Assembly: GCA_947476855.1 (NCBI GenBank)
Contig: CANJSR010000073.1
Span: forward strand, 1 to 14,101
Direction: 5' to 3'
Origin: Acetobacteraceae bacterium
GTDB taxonomy: Bacteria; Pseudomonadota; Alphaproteobacteria; Acetobacterales; Acetobacteraceae
DNA length: 14,101 bases
The notes under the pieces: generated by a model
What the model was told of the DNA's origin: nothing
Databases searched by the model: none
The model's input: only the letters and a program-made list of their open reading frames with translations
Made by a program: the position numbers and the translations under genes
Shown here: positions 1 through 5,412 of the stretch, piece after piece
Numbering within the stretch: position 1 is the stretch's first letter
Layout: every line of letters begins with the position of its first letter

Positions 1-52
1 CTGTGGTTTCAACATCACCTCAGCCCCTCCCGGAATCCCCCCAACAAATGGG

Positions 53-125
53 TTCTAAGGGCTTCGCCCTTAGTGGGGTCCAGGGGCAAAGCCCCTGGCG
101 GGGTTTGGGGCGGAGCCCCATCCCT
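53..125. repeat. Composite three-hairpin intergenic repeat, copy A
   Basis: Three short perfect hairpins lie in tandem: stem CTAAGGGC/GCCCTTAG (55-62/66-73, loop TTC), stem CCAGGGGC/GCCCCTGG (80-87/91-98, loop AAA) and stem TGGGGC/GCCCCA (106-111/115-120, loop GGA). The same architecture recurs at 5341-5412, so this is a dispersed REP-like element and not a gene-specific site. It ends about 60 bp before the dehydratase start. It could act as a terminator for an upstream gene or as an mRNA-stabilising structure; its function is not evident. Confidence 0.75.
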
Positions 126-183
126 TGACCCAGGCAACGCCCCCCGACCACGATACGCCCGCTGATCACAGGGGGGATTCACC

Positions 184-1971
184 ATGGCACAGGATGACAA
201 CGACAAGCGGTTGCGCTCGCGCCGTTGGTTCGACAACCCAGCCGATCCCGCGCTGACGGCGCTGTATCTTGAGCGTTACATGAACTACGGCATTACCCCC
301 GACGAGTTGCGGGGCGGCAAGCCGATCATCGGCATCGCGCAGACCGGCTCGGACCTGTCGCCCTGCAACCGCCATCATATCGAACTGGCATCACGCGTGC
401 GGGACGGCATTCGCGATGCGGGCGGCGTGCCGCTGGAGTTTCCCATTCACCCGATCCAGGAAACGGGCAAGCGCCCGACCGCGGCGCTGGATCGCAACCT
501 GGCCTATCTCAGCCTGGTGGAGGTCCTGCATGGCTATCCGATCGACGGCGTGGTGCTGACGACCGGCTGCGACAAGACGACGCCGGCCTGCCTGATGGGC
601 GCGGCGACGGTGAACATTCCTTCCATCGTCCTCTCGGGCGGGCCGATGCTGGACGGGTGGTGGCAGGGGCGGCTTTCGGGCTCCGGCACCATTGTCTGGG
701 AGGGGCGGAAGCTCTTTGCCGAGGGCAAGATCGACTATGACGAATTCATGAAGATGGTCTCGTCCTCGGCACCGTCGGTCGGGCATTGCAACACGATGGG
801 GACGGCGACGTCGATGAACTCCCTCGCCGAGGCGCTGGGCATGTCCCTGCCCGGCTGCGCCGCGATCCCGGCACCGTATCGGGAACGCGGATGGATGGCG
901 TTCGAGACGGGCAAGCGCATCGTCGGCATGGTGAAGGAAAACCTTCGGCCGTCCGACGTCATGACCCGAAAGGCGTTCGAGAACGCGGTGGTCGCGGCGG
1001 CGGCCTTGGGCGCGTCCTCCAACTGTCCGATCCACATGGTCGCGATCGCTCGGCATATGGGCGTGGAGCATACGCTGGACGATTGGCAGCGACTGGGGCC
1101 GGAGATCCCTCTGTTGGTCGATCTGCAACCGGCCGGTCGTTTCCTGGGTGAGCGGTTCCACCGCGCCGGCGGCGTGCCCGCGGTGCTGAAGGAGTTGCTG
1201 GCCGCGGGCAAGCTGCATGGCGATGTGATGACCGTGACCGGTCGGACCCTGGCCGAGAACCTGGCCGAGGTCCCGGATGGGGAGCGGGAGGTCATCCGCT
1301 CCTACGCCGCCCCCATGAAGGAGGCGGCGGGCTACGTCGTGATGTCGGGCAACCTGTTCGAGACGGCGGTGATGAAGATCAGCGTCATCGACCAGGATTT
1401 CCGCGCCCGCTTCCTGTCCCACCCGGATCGCCCCAACGTCTTCGAAGGGCGCGCCGTCGTGTTCGAGGGGCCGGAGGATTATCATGAGCGGATCGAGGAC
1501 CCGTCGATGGCCATCGAGGAGCAGTCGGTCCTGGTGATCCGCAACTGCGGCCCGGTCGGCTATCCCGGCAGCGCCGAGGTGGTGAACATGCAGCCCCCCG
1601 CGTCACTGATGAAGCAGGGGGTGATGACCCTGCCGACAATGGGGGATGGGCGGCAGTCCGGCACCTCGGGGTCTCCGTCGATCCTGAACGTCTCGCCCGA
1701 GGCCGCGGTGGGCGGCGGGCTGGCACTCCTGAAAACGGGGGACCGCATCAGGATCGACCTGAATACCCGCAAGGTCGACGTCGTCCTGCCTGCTGGTGAG
1801 ATGGAGGCTCGGCGGGCGGCCTGGGTCCCGCCCAAGCTGGTGAACCACACGCCATGGGAGGAGATCTATCGCTCGATGGTCGGGCAGATGGGTACCGGCG
1901 CGTGTCTAGAGCCGGCGACGTTGTATCTGAACGTGATCGAAACCCGGGGTGAGAGCCGCAACAACCACTGA
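184..1971 (+). CDS. IlvD/EDD-family sugar-acid dehydratase (L-arabonate/xylonate/fuconate type)
   Basis: A 595-aa dehydratase expected to remove water from a C5 or C6 aldonate to give a 2-keto-3-deoxy sugar acid. Three cysteines sit where this family binds its Fe-S cluster: C61 in SPCN, C129 in TTGCDKT and C202 in GHCNTMGT. K131, next to C129, is the likely carbamylated metal-binding lysine. The C-terminal DGRQSGTSGSPS motif carries the expected catalytic serine region. The sequence around GHCNTMGTATSMNSLAEALG is the sugar-acid form rather than the branched-chain amino-acid (IlvD) form, and the length fits the 580-600 aa of arabonate/xylonate dehydratases. The ATG at 184 is preceded by a strong purine run, AGGGGGGA. 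Substrate cannot be read from the sequence. The SDR and FAH genes 1.7 kb downstream suggest fuconate-, rhamnonate- or arabonate-like acids. A hairpin at 2003-2036 follows the gene. Confidence 0.9.
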   Translation: MAQDDNDKRLRSRRWFDNPADPALTALYLERYMNYGITPDELRGGKPIIGIAQTGSDLSPCNRHHIELASRVRDGIRDAGGVPLEFPIHPIQETGKRPTAALDRNLAYLSLVEVLHGYPIDGVVLTTGCDKTTPACLMGAATVNIPSIVLSGGPMLDGWWQGRLSGSGTIVWEGRKLFAEGKIDYDEFMKMVSSSAPSVGHCNTMGTATSMNSLAEALGMSLPGCAAIPAPYRERGWMAFETGKRIVGMVKENLRPSDVMTRKAFENAVVAAAALGASSNCPIHMVAIARHMGVEHTLDDWQRLGPEIPLLVDLQPAGRFLGERFHRAGGVPAVLKELLAAGKLHGDVMTVTGRTLAENLAEVPDGEREVIRSYAAPMKEAAGYVVMSGNLFETAVMKISVIDQDFRARFLSHPDRPNVFEGRAVVFEGPEDYHERIEDPSMAIEEQSVLVIRNCGPVGYPGSAEVVNMQPPASLMKQGVMTLPTMGDGRQSGTSGSPSILNVSPEAAVGGGLALLKTGDRIRIDLNTRKVDVVLPAGEMEARRAAWVPPKLVNHTPWEEIYRSMVGQMGTGACLEPATLYLNVIETRGESRNNH

Positions 1972-2002
1972 CGGCAGCTTTGGAGGGGGCGGCGGGTACA
2001 CC

Positions 2003-2036
2003 AAGGGCAGGCCGGTCCGCGCACGGACCGGCCCTT
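2003..2036. terminator. GC-rich hairpin between convergent dehydratase and peptide gene 1
   Basis: A perfect 10-bp stem (GGCCGGTCCG 2010-2019 with CGGACCGGCC 2024-2033) closes the tetraloop CGCA and has partly pairing AAG/CTT flanks. It lies just past both the dehydratase (plus) and the peptide ORF (minus), where a bidirectional terminator would sit. There is no clear T-run on either side, so termination is inferred from position and stem strength. Confidence 0.5.
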
Positions 2037-2040
2037 CGCC

Positions 2041-2136
2041 CTACCGCTTCTTCCGGACTTTGCGTTTCCGCATGACCTTGATTTTGATCTCAAGAATCAC
2101 GATAATCAGCGGCAGGAAGATGAGATGTTCGTCCAT
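2041..2136 (-). CDS. 31-aa hydrophobic/basic mini-protein, copy 1 (putative type I toxin-like peptide)
   Basis: The peptide starts MDEHLIFLPLIIVILEIKIK and ends in the strongly basic tail VMRKRKVRKKR. Residues 5-17 form a hydrophobic stretch that could insert in the membrane, and the tail carries 8 K/R among 11 residues. The start is set by an AAGGGAG Shine-Dalgarno (complement at 2143-2149) with 6-nt spacing. The second copy supports the same ATG, because an alternative ATG 5 nt upstream runs into a stop there. Between copies, codons 3-20 are identical, while codons 21-31 carry four synonymous changes plus V21I and M22I. That pattern indicates a real, selected coding sequence. A plus-strand promoter lies within the ORF. 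I do not recognise a named family. The size and composition match type I toxins or small membrane regulators, and function is unproven. Confidence 0.65.
   Translation of the reverse strand: MDEHLIFLPLIIVILEIKIKVMRKRKVRKKR
2078..2106 (+). promoter_or_regulatory. Candidate antisense promoter inside peptide gene 1
   Basis: On the plus strand TTGATT (2078-2083) and GATAAT (2101-2106) are separated by exactly 17 nt, a close sigma70-like match. Transcription would begin near 2113 and run antisense across the peptide start codon, Shine-Dalgarno and leader. The same elements recur unchanged in copy 2 within a stretch free of synonymous changes. The motif overlaps codons for a hydrophobic Ile/Lys-rich stretch, which is AT-rich by nature, so coincidence is possible. 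Confidence 0.4.
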
Positions 2137-2190
2137 CTCATACTCCCTTTGGTTGGCCGGCGGGGGGATTCCCGCCGGCTTTCCTGTCTT
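2113..2190 (+). ncRNA. Predicted ~78-nt antisense RNA over peptide gene 1
   Basis: This is inferred from the promoter at 2078-2106 and the hairpin plus T-rich tail at 2156-2190. The RNA would be fully complementary to the first codons, start codon, AAGGGAG ribosome site and leader hairpin of the 31-aa peptide mRNA. That is how antisense antitoxins of type I systems block toxin translation. Start and end are estimates. Confidence 0.35.
2156..2190 (+). terminator. Hairpin with T-rich tail, copy 1 (plus-strand terminator / minus-strand leader hairpin)
   Basis: A perfect 9-bp stem (GCCGGCGGG 2156-2164 with CCCGCCGGC 2171-2179, loop GGGATT) is followed on the plus strand by TTTCCTGTCTT. That is the form of an intrinsic terminator for a plus-strand RNA. 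On the minus strand the same hairpin lies in the leader just upstream of the peptide's ribosome site. The stem is unchanged in copy 2, while two loop bases differ. Confidence 0.5.
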
Positions 2191-2247
2191 AGGGCTGATG
2201 TCTTAAGAAACGGTTGACGGGACGGGGGCTTCTTTCGTCCGGTTGAA

Positions 2248-2421
2248 TCAGTGACGAGGGCGCCTGCCACCGCATGATCCGGCCACCAAGGGCAGGCCGG
2301 TCCGCACATGGACCGGCCCTTCGCCCAACCGCTTCTTTCGGACCTTACGCTTCCGGATGATCTTGATTTTGATCTCAAGAATCACGATAATCAGCGGCAG
2401 GAAGATGAGATGTTCCGTCAT
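2248..2421 (-). CDS. Mini-protein copy 2, with C-terminal extension from loss of the stop codon
   Basis: The first 31 residues match copy 1 except D2T, V21I and M22I (start MTEHLIFLPLIIVILEIKIK). The same AAGGGAG ribosome site (complement at 2428-2434) and 6-nt spacing are present. Where copy 1 has TAG after the KKR tail, this copy has TTG (complement of CAA at 2326-2328). Translation therefore continues through the downstream hairpin for 26 more residues, beginning LGEGPVHVRTG and ending at the TGA at 2248-2250. The extension is encoded by sequence that is non-coding in copy 1, so it probably reflects stop-codon loss rather than a functional domain. Either copy 2 is decaying or it makes a longer variant. 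Confidence 0.5.
   Translation of the reverse strand: MTEHLIFLPLIIVILEIKIKIIRKRKVRKKRLGEGPVHVRTGLPLVAGSCGGRRPRH
2288..2320. terminator. GC-rich hairpin downstream of peptide core, copy 2
   Basis: A 9-bp stem, GGCCGGTCC (2295-2303) with GGACCGGCC (2310-2318), corresponds to the hairpin at 2003-2036. The closing G-C pair of copy 1 appears here as a possible G-T wobble (2304/2309), so the fold is preserved. In copy 2 it lies inside the extended reading frame. It has no T-run. Confidence 0.4.
2363..2391 (+). promoter_or_regulatory. Candidate antisense promoter inside peptide gene 2
   Basis: TTGATT (2363-2368) and GATAAT (2386-2391) with a 17-nt spacer are identical to the elements in copy 1. They would drive a plus-strand RNA from about 2398 towards the peptide's leader. 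The same caveat applies: the motif coincides with Ile/Lys-rich coding sequence. Confidence 0.4.
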
Positions 2422-2475
2422 CTCATACTCCCTTTGGTTAGCCGGCGGGGCCATTCCCGCCGGCTTTCCTGTTTT
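2398..2475 (+). ncRNA. Predicted ~78-nt antisense RNA over peptide gene 2
   Basis: This is inferred from the promoter at 2363-2391 and the hairpin/T-tail ending near 2475. It differs from the copy-1 RNA mainly in two hairpin loop bases (GCCATT versus GGGATT), which might give each antisense RNA partial specificity for its own mRNA. The ends are estimates. Confidence 0.35.
2441..2475 (+). terminator. Hairpin with T-rich tail, copy 2
   Basis: Stem GCCGGCGGG (2441-2449) with CCCGCCGGC (2456-2464), loop GCCATT, is followed by TTTCCTGTTTT. The tail is richer in T than in copy 1 and fits an intrinsic terminator on the plus strand. On the minus strand it is the leader hairpin above the peptide ribosome site. 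Confidence 0.55.
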
Positions 2476-2544
2476 AAGGCCGATGTCTTAAGAAGCGGTT
2501 GACAGGGTCGGACTGTTCGACCTCCGACAGAGCGAGGACCGCCG

Positions 2545-3390
2545 TCAGTTGACGAACGCGATAGCCGCTCCGAACGCCGCCGACGCCGGCACGATGATGC
2601 GGCCCGCTTCCCGCCGGACGCCCGCGATCCCGCCCGCCGCCAGCGCCGCCGCGGCCTGGTCCAGCGACCGGGTCCGGAACGACAGCGCCGCCATCATGTC
2701 CGTTCGCCCTCCTGCGTCCGGCGCCGCCGAACCAAACCGGGCGGCCAGGACATCCGGAGTCACGACCTCGAACGACGACAACCCGACCGTCAGGGCGCAA
2801 CCGCCGGGGATCGCGTGGACCGCTTCCGCGCCGAACATACGCTCGAACAGAGACCGCCAGCGGCCTGGATCCGTTGCCATGATCACCGCTTGGGCCACGC
2901 CCACGACCCCATTCGCGTGGTGGCGCCATTCATCCCGCCAGACCAGGTCGCGGGTCAGATGGTGGCAGAAATACAGCCGCCCGTCCGGCACCGTCCCCTC
3001 CGGCAGGCGCACGGTCCGGAACGCGGCGTCGTGGGGGCCGTCGGAAAGGTCCACCGGGCGGGTGAATGCCCGAGGCTCCATCGCCGGCACGCCCGCGGCC
3101 ACCAACGCGGCGTAGACCCCGGCCGAATCGTCTGTGCCGAAGACCAGGCCGTTCAGCCCCTCGGGGCTGCCCAGGATTTCCGGGCGCTTTGTATCCCCAG
3201 GCGGAGCGGCGATCAGTTCCAGATAGTCGGTGCCGAAGATCGCCAGGTGGTTCATCGACCCCAGCGAATGATACCCGCGCGGCGTCAGCGTGAAGCCCAG
3301 GCGCCGATAGGTGTCCGCGCCGTCGTCGATTCGGTCGCGCACGTTGATCACCACGTGATCCAGCGTCGGCATCGGCGGAATATGAGTCAT
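2545..3390 (-). CDS. VOC-superfamily glyoxalase-like protein (Glyoxalase_3-like)
   Basis: A 281-aa protein beginning MTHIPPMPTLDHVVINVRD. The N-terminal LDHVV strand supplies H12, LELI supplies E58, and the central FCHHL supplies H143/H144; together these resemble the metal ligands of vicinal-oxygen-chelate proteins. The second half (about 160-281) looks like a further βαβββ module ending in AAFGAAIAFVN. The overall pattern resembles the Glyoxalase_3 (PF13468) type, whose members are mostly uncharacterised. The start at 3390 is chosen because AGGGAGG lies 7 nt upstream; upstream extension would add an unrelated Pro/Arg-rich leader. The gene is divergent from the SDR gene, so it may belong to the sugar-acid region, but its substrate is unknown. 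The duplicated peptide units lie directly downstream on the same strand. Confidence 0.8.
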   Translation of the reverse strand: MTHIPPMPTLDHVVINVRDRIDDGADTYRRLGFTLTPRGYHSLGSMNHLAIFGTDYLELIAAPPGDTKRPEILGSPEGLNGLVFGTDDSAGVYAALVAAGVPAMEPRAFTRPVDLSDGPHDAAFRTVRLPEGTVPDGRLYFCHHLTRDLVWRDEWRHHANGVVGVAQAVIMATDPGRWRSLFERMFGAEAVHAIPGGCALTVGLSSFEVVTPDVLAARFGSAAPDAGGRTDMMAALSFRTRSLDQAAAALAAGGIAGVRREAGRIIVPASAAFGAAIAFVN

Positions 3391-3489
3391 GAAGGACCTC
3401 CCTTGCCGTATCGTTCCACGGCGCGGGATGGCCGGAAAGCGGAAAAGGCCGGAAGGTTGACACGGTAAGGGAAACACAGTCCCCACGAA

Positions 3490-3518
3490 GAAAAACGGCG
3501 GTGCCTGATGGCACCGCC
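3490..3518 (-). terminator. Intrinsic terminator, minus strand, ~100 bp upstream of the VOC gene
   Basis: A perfect 9-bp stem (GGCGGTGCC 3497-3505 with GGCACCGCC 3510-3518, tetraloop TGAT) is preceded on the plus strand by AAAAAC. Read on the minus strand this is a GC stem followed by G and five Ts, a textbook Rho-independent terminator. No annotated minus-strand gene lies immediately upstream of it. It must therefore end an unseen small RNA or act as a leader attenuator of the VOC gene. Confidence 0.7.
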
Positions 3519-3613
3519 AAGTCTGGGGGGAAACGTCACACAGTAGCGACCACCAGGGCCGCTGCCTGTGTTAGGGAGATTGGCAGACCCAACCGCAAAT
3601 CAAGCTTGCACCA

Positions 3614-3625
3614 ACATTACAATGT
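3614..3625. promoter_or_regulatory. Short inverted repeat, possible operator
   Basis: ACATT and AATGT are separated by AC, about 100 bp upstream of the SDR start. Five-bp arms are weak evidence. The position in a divergent promoter region of a catabolic cluster is what makes it a candidate. Confidence 0.25.
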
Positions 3626-3727
3626 CGACATGCGGGCACCCGCCCGGACCGCGGCGCGTGTGGTTGCCGCTTGCCCGGACGGTGCCATGCCCCTACACCC
3701 CGTCGCGTTCGTGGAACGGAGCCGTCC

Positions 3728-4468
3728 GTGCTGACCGGAAAGACTGCTTTCGTCACCGCCGCCGCCCAGGGGATCGGACGGGCCACCGCGCTCGCCTTCG
3801 CCGCCGCGGGCGCGCGGGTGATCGCCACCGATATAAACGCCGAACGCCTGGCGGAGATCGGTTCGCCCTCGATCACCACAAGCCGGCTGGATGTGCTGGA
3901 CGCGGCCGCCGTGACCGAGGCGGCGCGCGACGCCGGACCGGTGGATATCCTGTTCAACTGCGCGGGCTTCGTGCACCAGGGCACGATCGAGGAGGCGACC
4001 GAGGACGAATGGTCCTTCGGCTTCGACCTCAATTGCCTCTCCATGTTCCGCACCATGAAGGCGTTCCTGCCTGGCATGGTGGCGCGTGGCGGCGGGGTGA
4101 TCCTCAACATGGCCTCCGTGTCGTCGAACCTGAAGGGCGTGCCGAACCGGTTCATCTACTCCGCCACCAAGGCCGCGGTGATCGGCATGACGCGGTCGGT
4201 CGCGGCCGACTACGTGACCCGCGGCGTCCGCTGCAACGCGCTTTGCCCGGGCACCGTGCAGACACCCAGCCTCGATGACCGGATCGCGGTGAATGCAGCC
4301 GCCGCGGGGTCGATGGATGCCGCACGGGCCGCCTTCGTCGCACGCCAGCCGATGGGCCGCCTTGGCACGCCCGAGGAAATCGCCGGCCTCGCGGTCTATC
4401 TGGCCAGCGACCAGGCCCAGTTCATCACCGGCCAGGCCGTCGTGATCGACGGCGGGCTGACACTTTAA
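3728..4468 (+). CDS. SDR dehydrogenase, DHRS6 / 2-keto-3-deoxy-L-fuconate dehydrogenase-like
   Basis: A 246-aa classical short-chain dehydrogenase. TAAAQGIG (10-17) binds the dinucleotide, D35 after the second strand favours NAD over NADP, and NCAG is at 77-80. The catalytic set is S130, Y144 and K148. The sequence closely resembles human DHRS6/BDH2 (from memory: TAAAQGIG, GFVHxGT, ATKAAVIGMTRSVAADY, CPGTVxTPS). Its substrate-binding arginines appear here as R141, R185 and R206. Bacterial relatives oxidise 2-keto-3-deoxy-L-fuconate to the 2,4-diketo acid. The GTG at 3728 is chosen because GGAG lies 6 nt upstream and the fold starts right after it; the upstream frame encodes an unrelated Pro/Arg-rich leader. 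The FAH hydrolase begins 21 nt downstream, which fits a two-gene operon and consecutive reactions. Confidence 0.88.
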   Translation: MLTGKTAFVTAAAQGIGRATALAFAAAGARVIATDINAERLAEIGSPSITTSRLDVLDAAAVTEAARDAGPVDILFNCAGFVHQGTIEEATEDEWSFGFDLNCLSMFRTMKAFLPGMVARGGGVILNMASVSSNLKGVPNRFIYSATKAAVIGMTRSVAADYVTRGVRCNALCPGTVQTPSLDDRIAVNAAAAGSMDAARAAFVARQPMGRLGTPEEIAGLAVYLASDQAQFITGQAVVIDGGLTL

Positions 4469-4489
4469 TACCTCAGGGGGAAACAGACG

Positions 4490-5335
4490 ATGAAACTGCT
4501 CCGCTACGGTCCCGCCGGCGCCGAACGCCCGGCAATGCTCGACGCCAACGGCGATATCCGCTGCCTCGCCGGCATCGTCCGTGACATCGACGGCTTCGCG
4601 CTGTCCGACGCCGCGCTGGACATGATCCGCGCGGTCGATCCCAACAGCCTGCCCAAGGTTGAAGGCAATCCCCGCATCGGCCCCTGCGTCGTGCGGCCGC
4701 TGAACTATATCTGTATCGGCCTGAACTACGCCGACCACGCGGCCGAGGTGGGCATGCCCTTGCCCAAGGAACCGATCGTGTTCGTGAAGTCGCTGTCGGC
4801 TTTCTCCGGCCCCAACGACGACGTGCTGCGCCCACGTGGCTCCACCAAGCTGGACTGGGAATGCGAACTCGGGATCGTGATCGGCAAGAAGGCGCGCTAC
4901 ATCTCCGAGGCCGAATCGCTGGACCACGTCGCCGGCTACTGCGTCTGCAATGACGTCAGCGAGCGGGAATTCCAGATCGAGCGCGGCGGCACCTGGGACA
5001 AGGGCAAGGGCTGCGACACCTTCGGCCCGACCGGCCCCTGGATGGTGACCAAGGACGAGATCGCCGACCCGCAGAACCTGGCGATGTGGACCGAGGTCAA
5101 CGGCAAGAAGATGCAGAACGGCTCCACCAAGACCATGATCTTCGGGGTCGTGCAGGTGGTCAGCTATGTCAGCCAGTTCATCACCTTGTACCCGGGCGAT
5201 GTGATCGCGACGGGCACACCGCCGGGCGTGGGCTCGGGCATGAAGCCGACCCCGATTTACCTGAAGCCGGGCGACGTGATGCGCCTGGGCGTGGAAGGAC
5301 TCGGGATCCAGACGCAGCGGGTGGTGCAGGCGTAA
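4490..5335 (+). CDS. FAH-family hydrolase, probable 2,4-diketo-3-deoxy-L-fuconate hydrolase
   Basis: A 281-aa fumarylacetoacetate hydrolase-family enzyme expected to cleave a C-C bond in a 2,4-diketo acid to give pyruvate plus a hydroxy acid. The FAH core starts with NYICIGLNYADHAAE (72-86). The metal site is DWECELG (E124, E126) and CNDVSERE (D155), and the conserved TGTPPGVGSG loop is at 241-250. The N-terminal ~65 residues form the usual cap of ureidoglycolate-lyase-like members. Length and motifs match the bacterial L-fucose/L-rhamnose diketo-acid hydrolases, although many FAH proteins look alike. Position directly behind the DHRS6-like SDR is the main support for the specific role. The start ATG has AGGGGGAAA upstream. 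A multi-hairpin repeat follows the stop and may terminate the transcript. Confidence 0.85.
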   Translation: MKLLRYGPAGAERPAMLDANGDIRCLAGIVRDIDGFALSDAALDMIRAVDPNSLPKVEGNPRIGPCVVRPLNYICIGLNYADHAAEVGMPLPKEPIVFVKSLSAFSGPNDDVLRPRGSTKLDWECELGIVIGKKARYISEAESLDHVAGYCVCNDVSEREFQIERGGTWDKGKGCDTFGPTGPWMVTKDEIADPQNLAMWTEVNGKKMQNGSTKTMIFGVVQVVSYVSQFITLYPGDVIATGTPPGVGSGMKPTPIYLKPGDVMRLGVEGLGIQTQRVVQA

Positions 5336-5340
5336 GGGAG

Positions 5341-5412
5341 CGGGGCTCGGCCCTTGGTGGGGGTCCAGGGGGCAACGCCCCCTGGTGGGGTTTGGGGTGA
5401 AACCCCATTCCT
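5341..5412. repeat. Composite multi-hairpin intergenic repeat, copy B
   Basis: This is related to 53-125. Stem CCAGGGGGC/GCCCCCTGG is at 5365-5373/5377-5385 with loop AAC, and stem TGGGGT/ACCCCA is at 5393-5398/5402-5407 with loop GAA. The first hairpin of copy A is reduced here to a GGGCTCGGCCC-like remnant. Several stem positions differ from copy A on both sides (for example TGGGGC/GCCCCA versus TGGGGT/ACCCCA), so pairing is preserved despite sequence change. It lies just past the FAH stop and abuts the convergent small CxxC gene. Confidence 0.75.

Larger units (their letters stand above)
1999..2222. repeat. ~224-bp direct repeat, copy 1 (peptide unit)
   Basis: This aligns with 2284-2507 at a constant offset of 285 bp with no insertions or deletions, running from CACCAAGGGCAGGCCGG to the GGTTGACGG region. 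The unit contains a 3' hairpin, a minus-strand mini-ORF, a Shine-Dalgarno, a leader hairpin and about 40 bp of upstream leader. About 61 bp of unrelated sequence (2223-2283) separates the copies. Confidence 0.9.
2284..2507. repeat. ~224-bp direct repeat, copy 2 (peptide unit)
   Basis: This is the gap-free counterpart of 1999-2222 at an offset of 285 bp. Differences are scattered point substitutions. They are absent from the ribosome site, the leader-hairpin stem and the middle of the ORF, and are concentrated in the leader loop, the distal leader and third positions of the basic tail codons. Confidence 0.9.
3391..3727. other. 337-bp divergent intergenic region between the VOC and SDR genes
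   Basis: No protein-coding gene is supported here. The region holds a minus-strand intrinsic terminator (3490-3518), a short inverted repeat ACATT-AC-AATGT (3614-3625) that could be an operator for the divergent genes, and the SDR ribosome site. A consensus TTGACA on the plus strand (3457-3462) has no acceptable -10 at the right distance. Confidence 0.6.

Noticed and set aside
391..1485. A 364-codon open frame on the minus strand inside the dehydratase gene
   Set aside because: It is a shadow of the dehydratase: low-complexity His/Arg/Asp composition, no ribosome site and no domain pattern.
2499..2527. TTGACA at 2499-2504 as a plus-strand promoter
   Set aside because: The -10 position at 17 nt is CTCCGA, no plus-strand gene follows, and copy 1 has TTGACG at the equivalent place with no support either.
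3457..3485. TTGACA at 3457-3462 as a plus-strand promoter
   Set aside because: At 15-19 nt spacing there is no TATAAT-like element, and no plus-strand gene follows for 250 bp.
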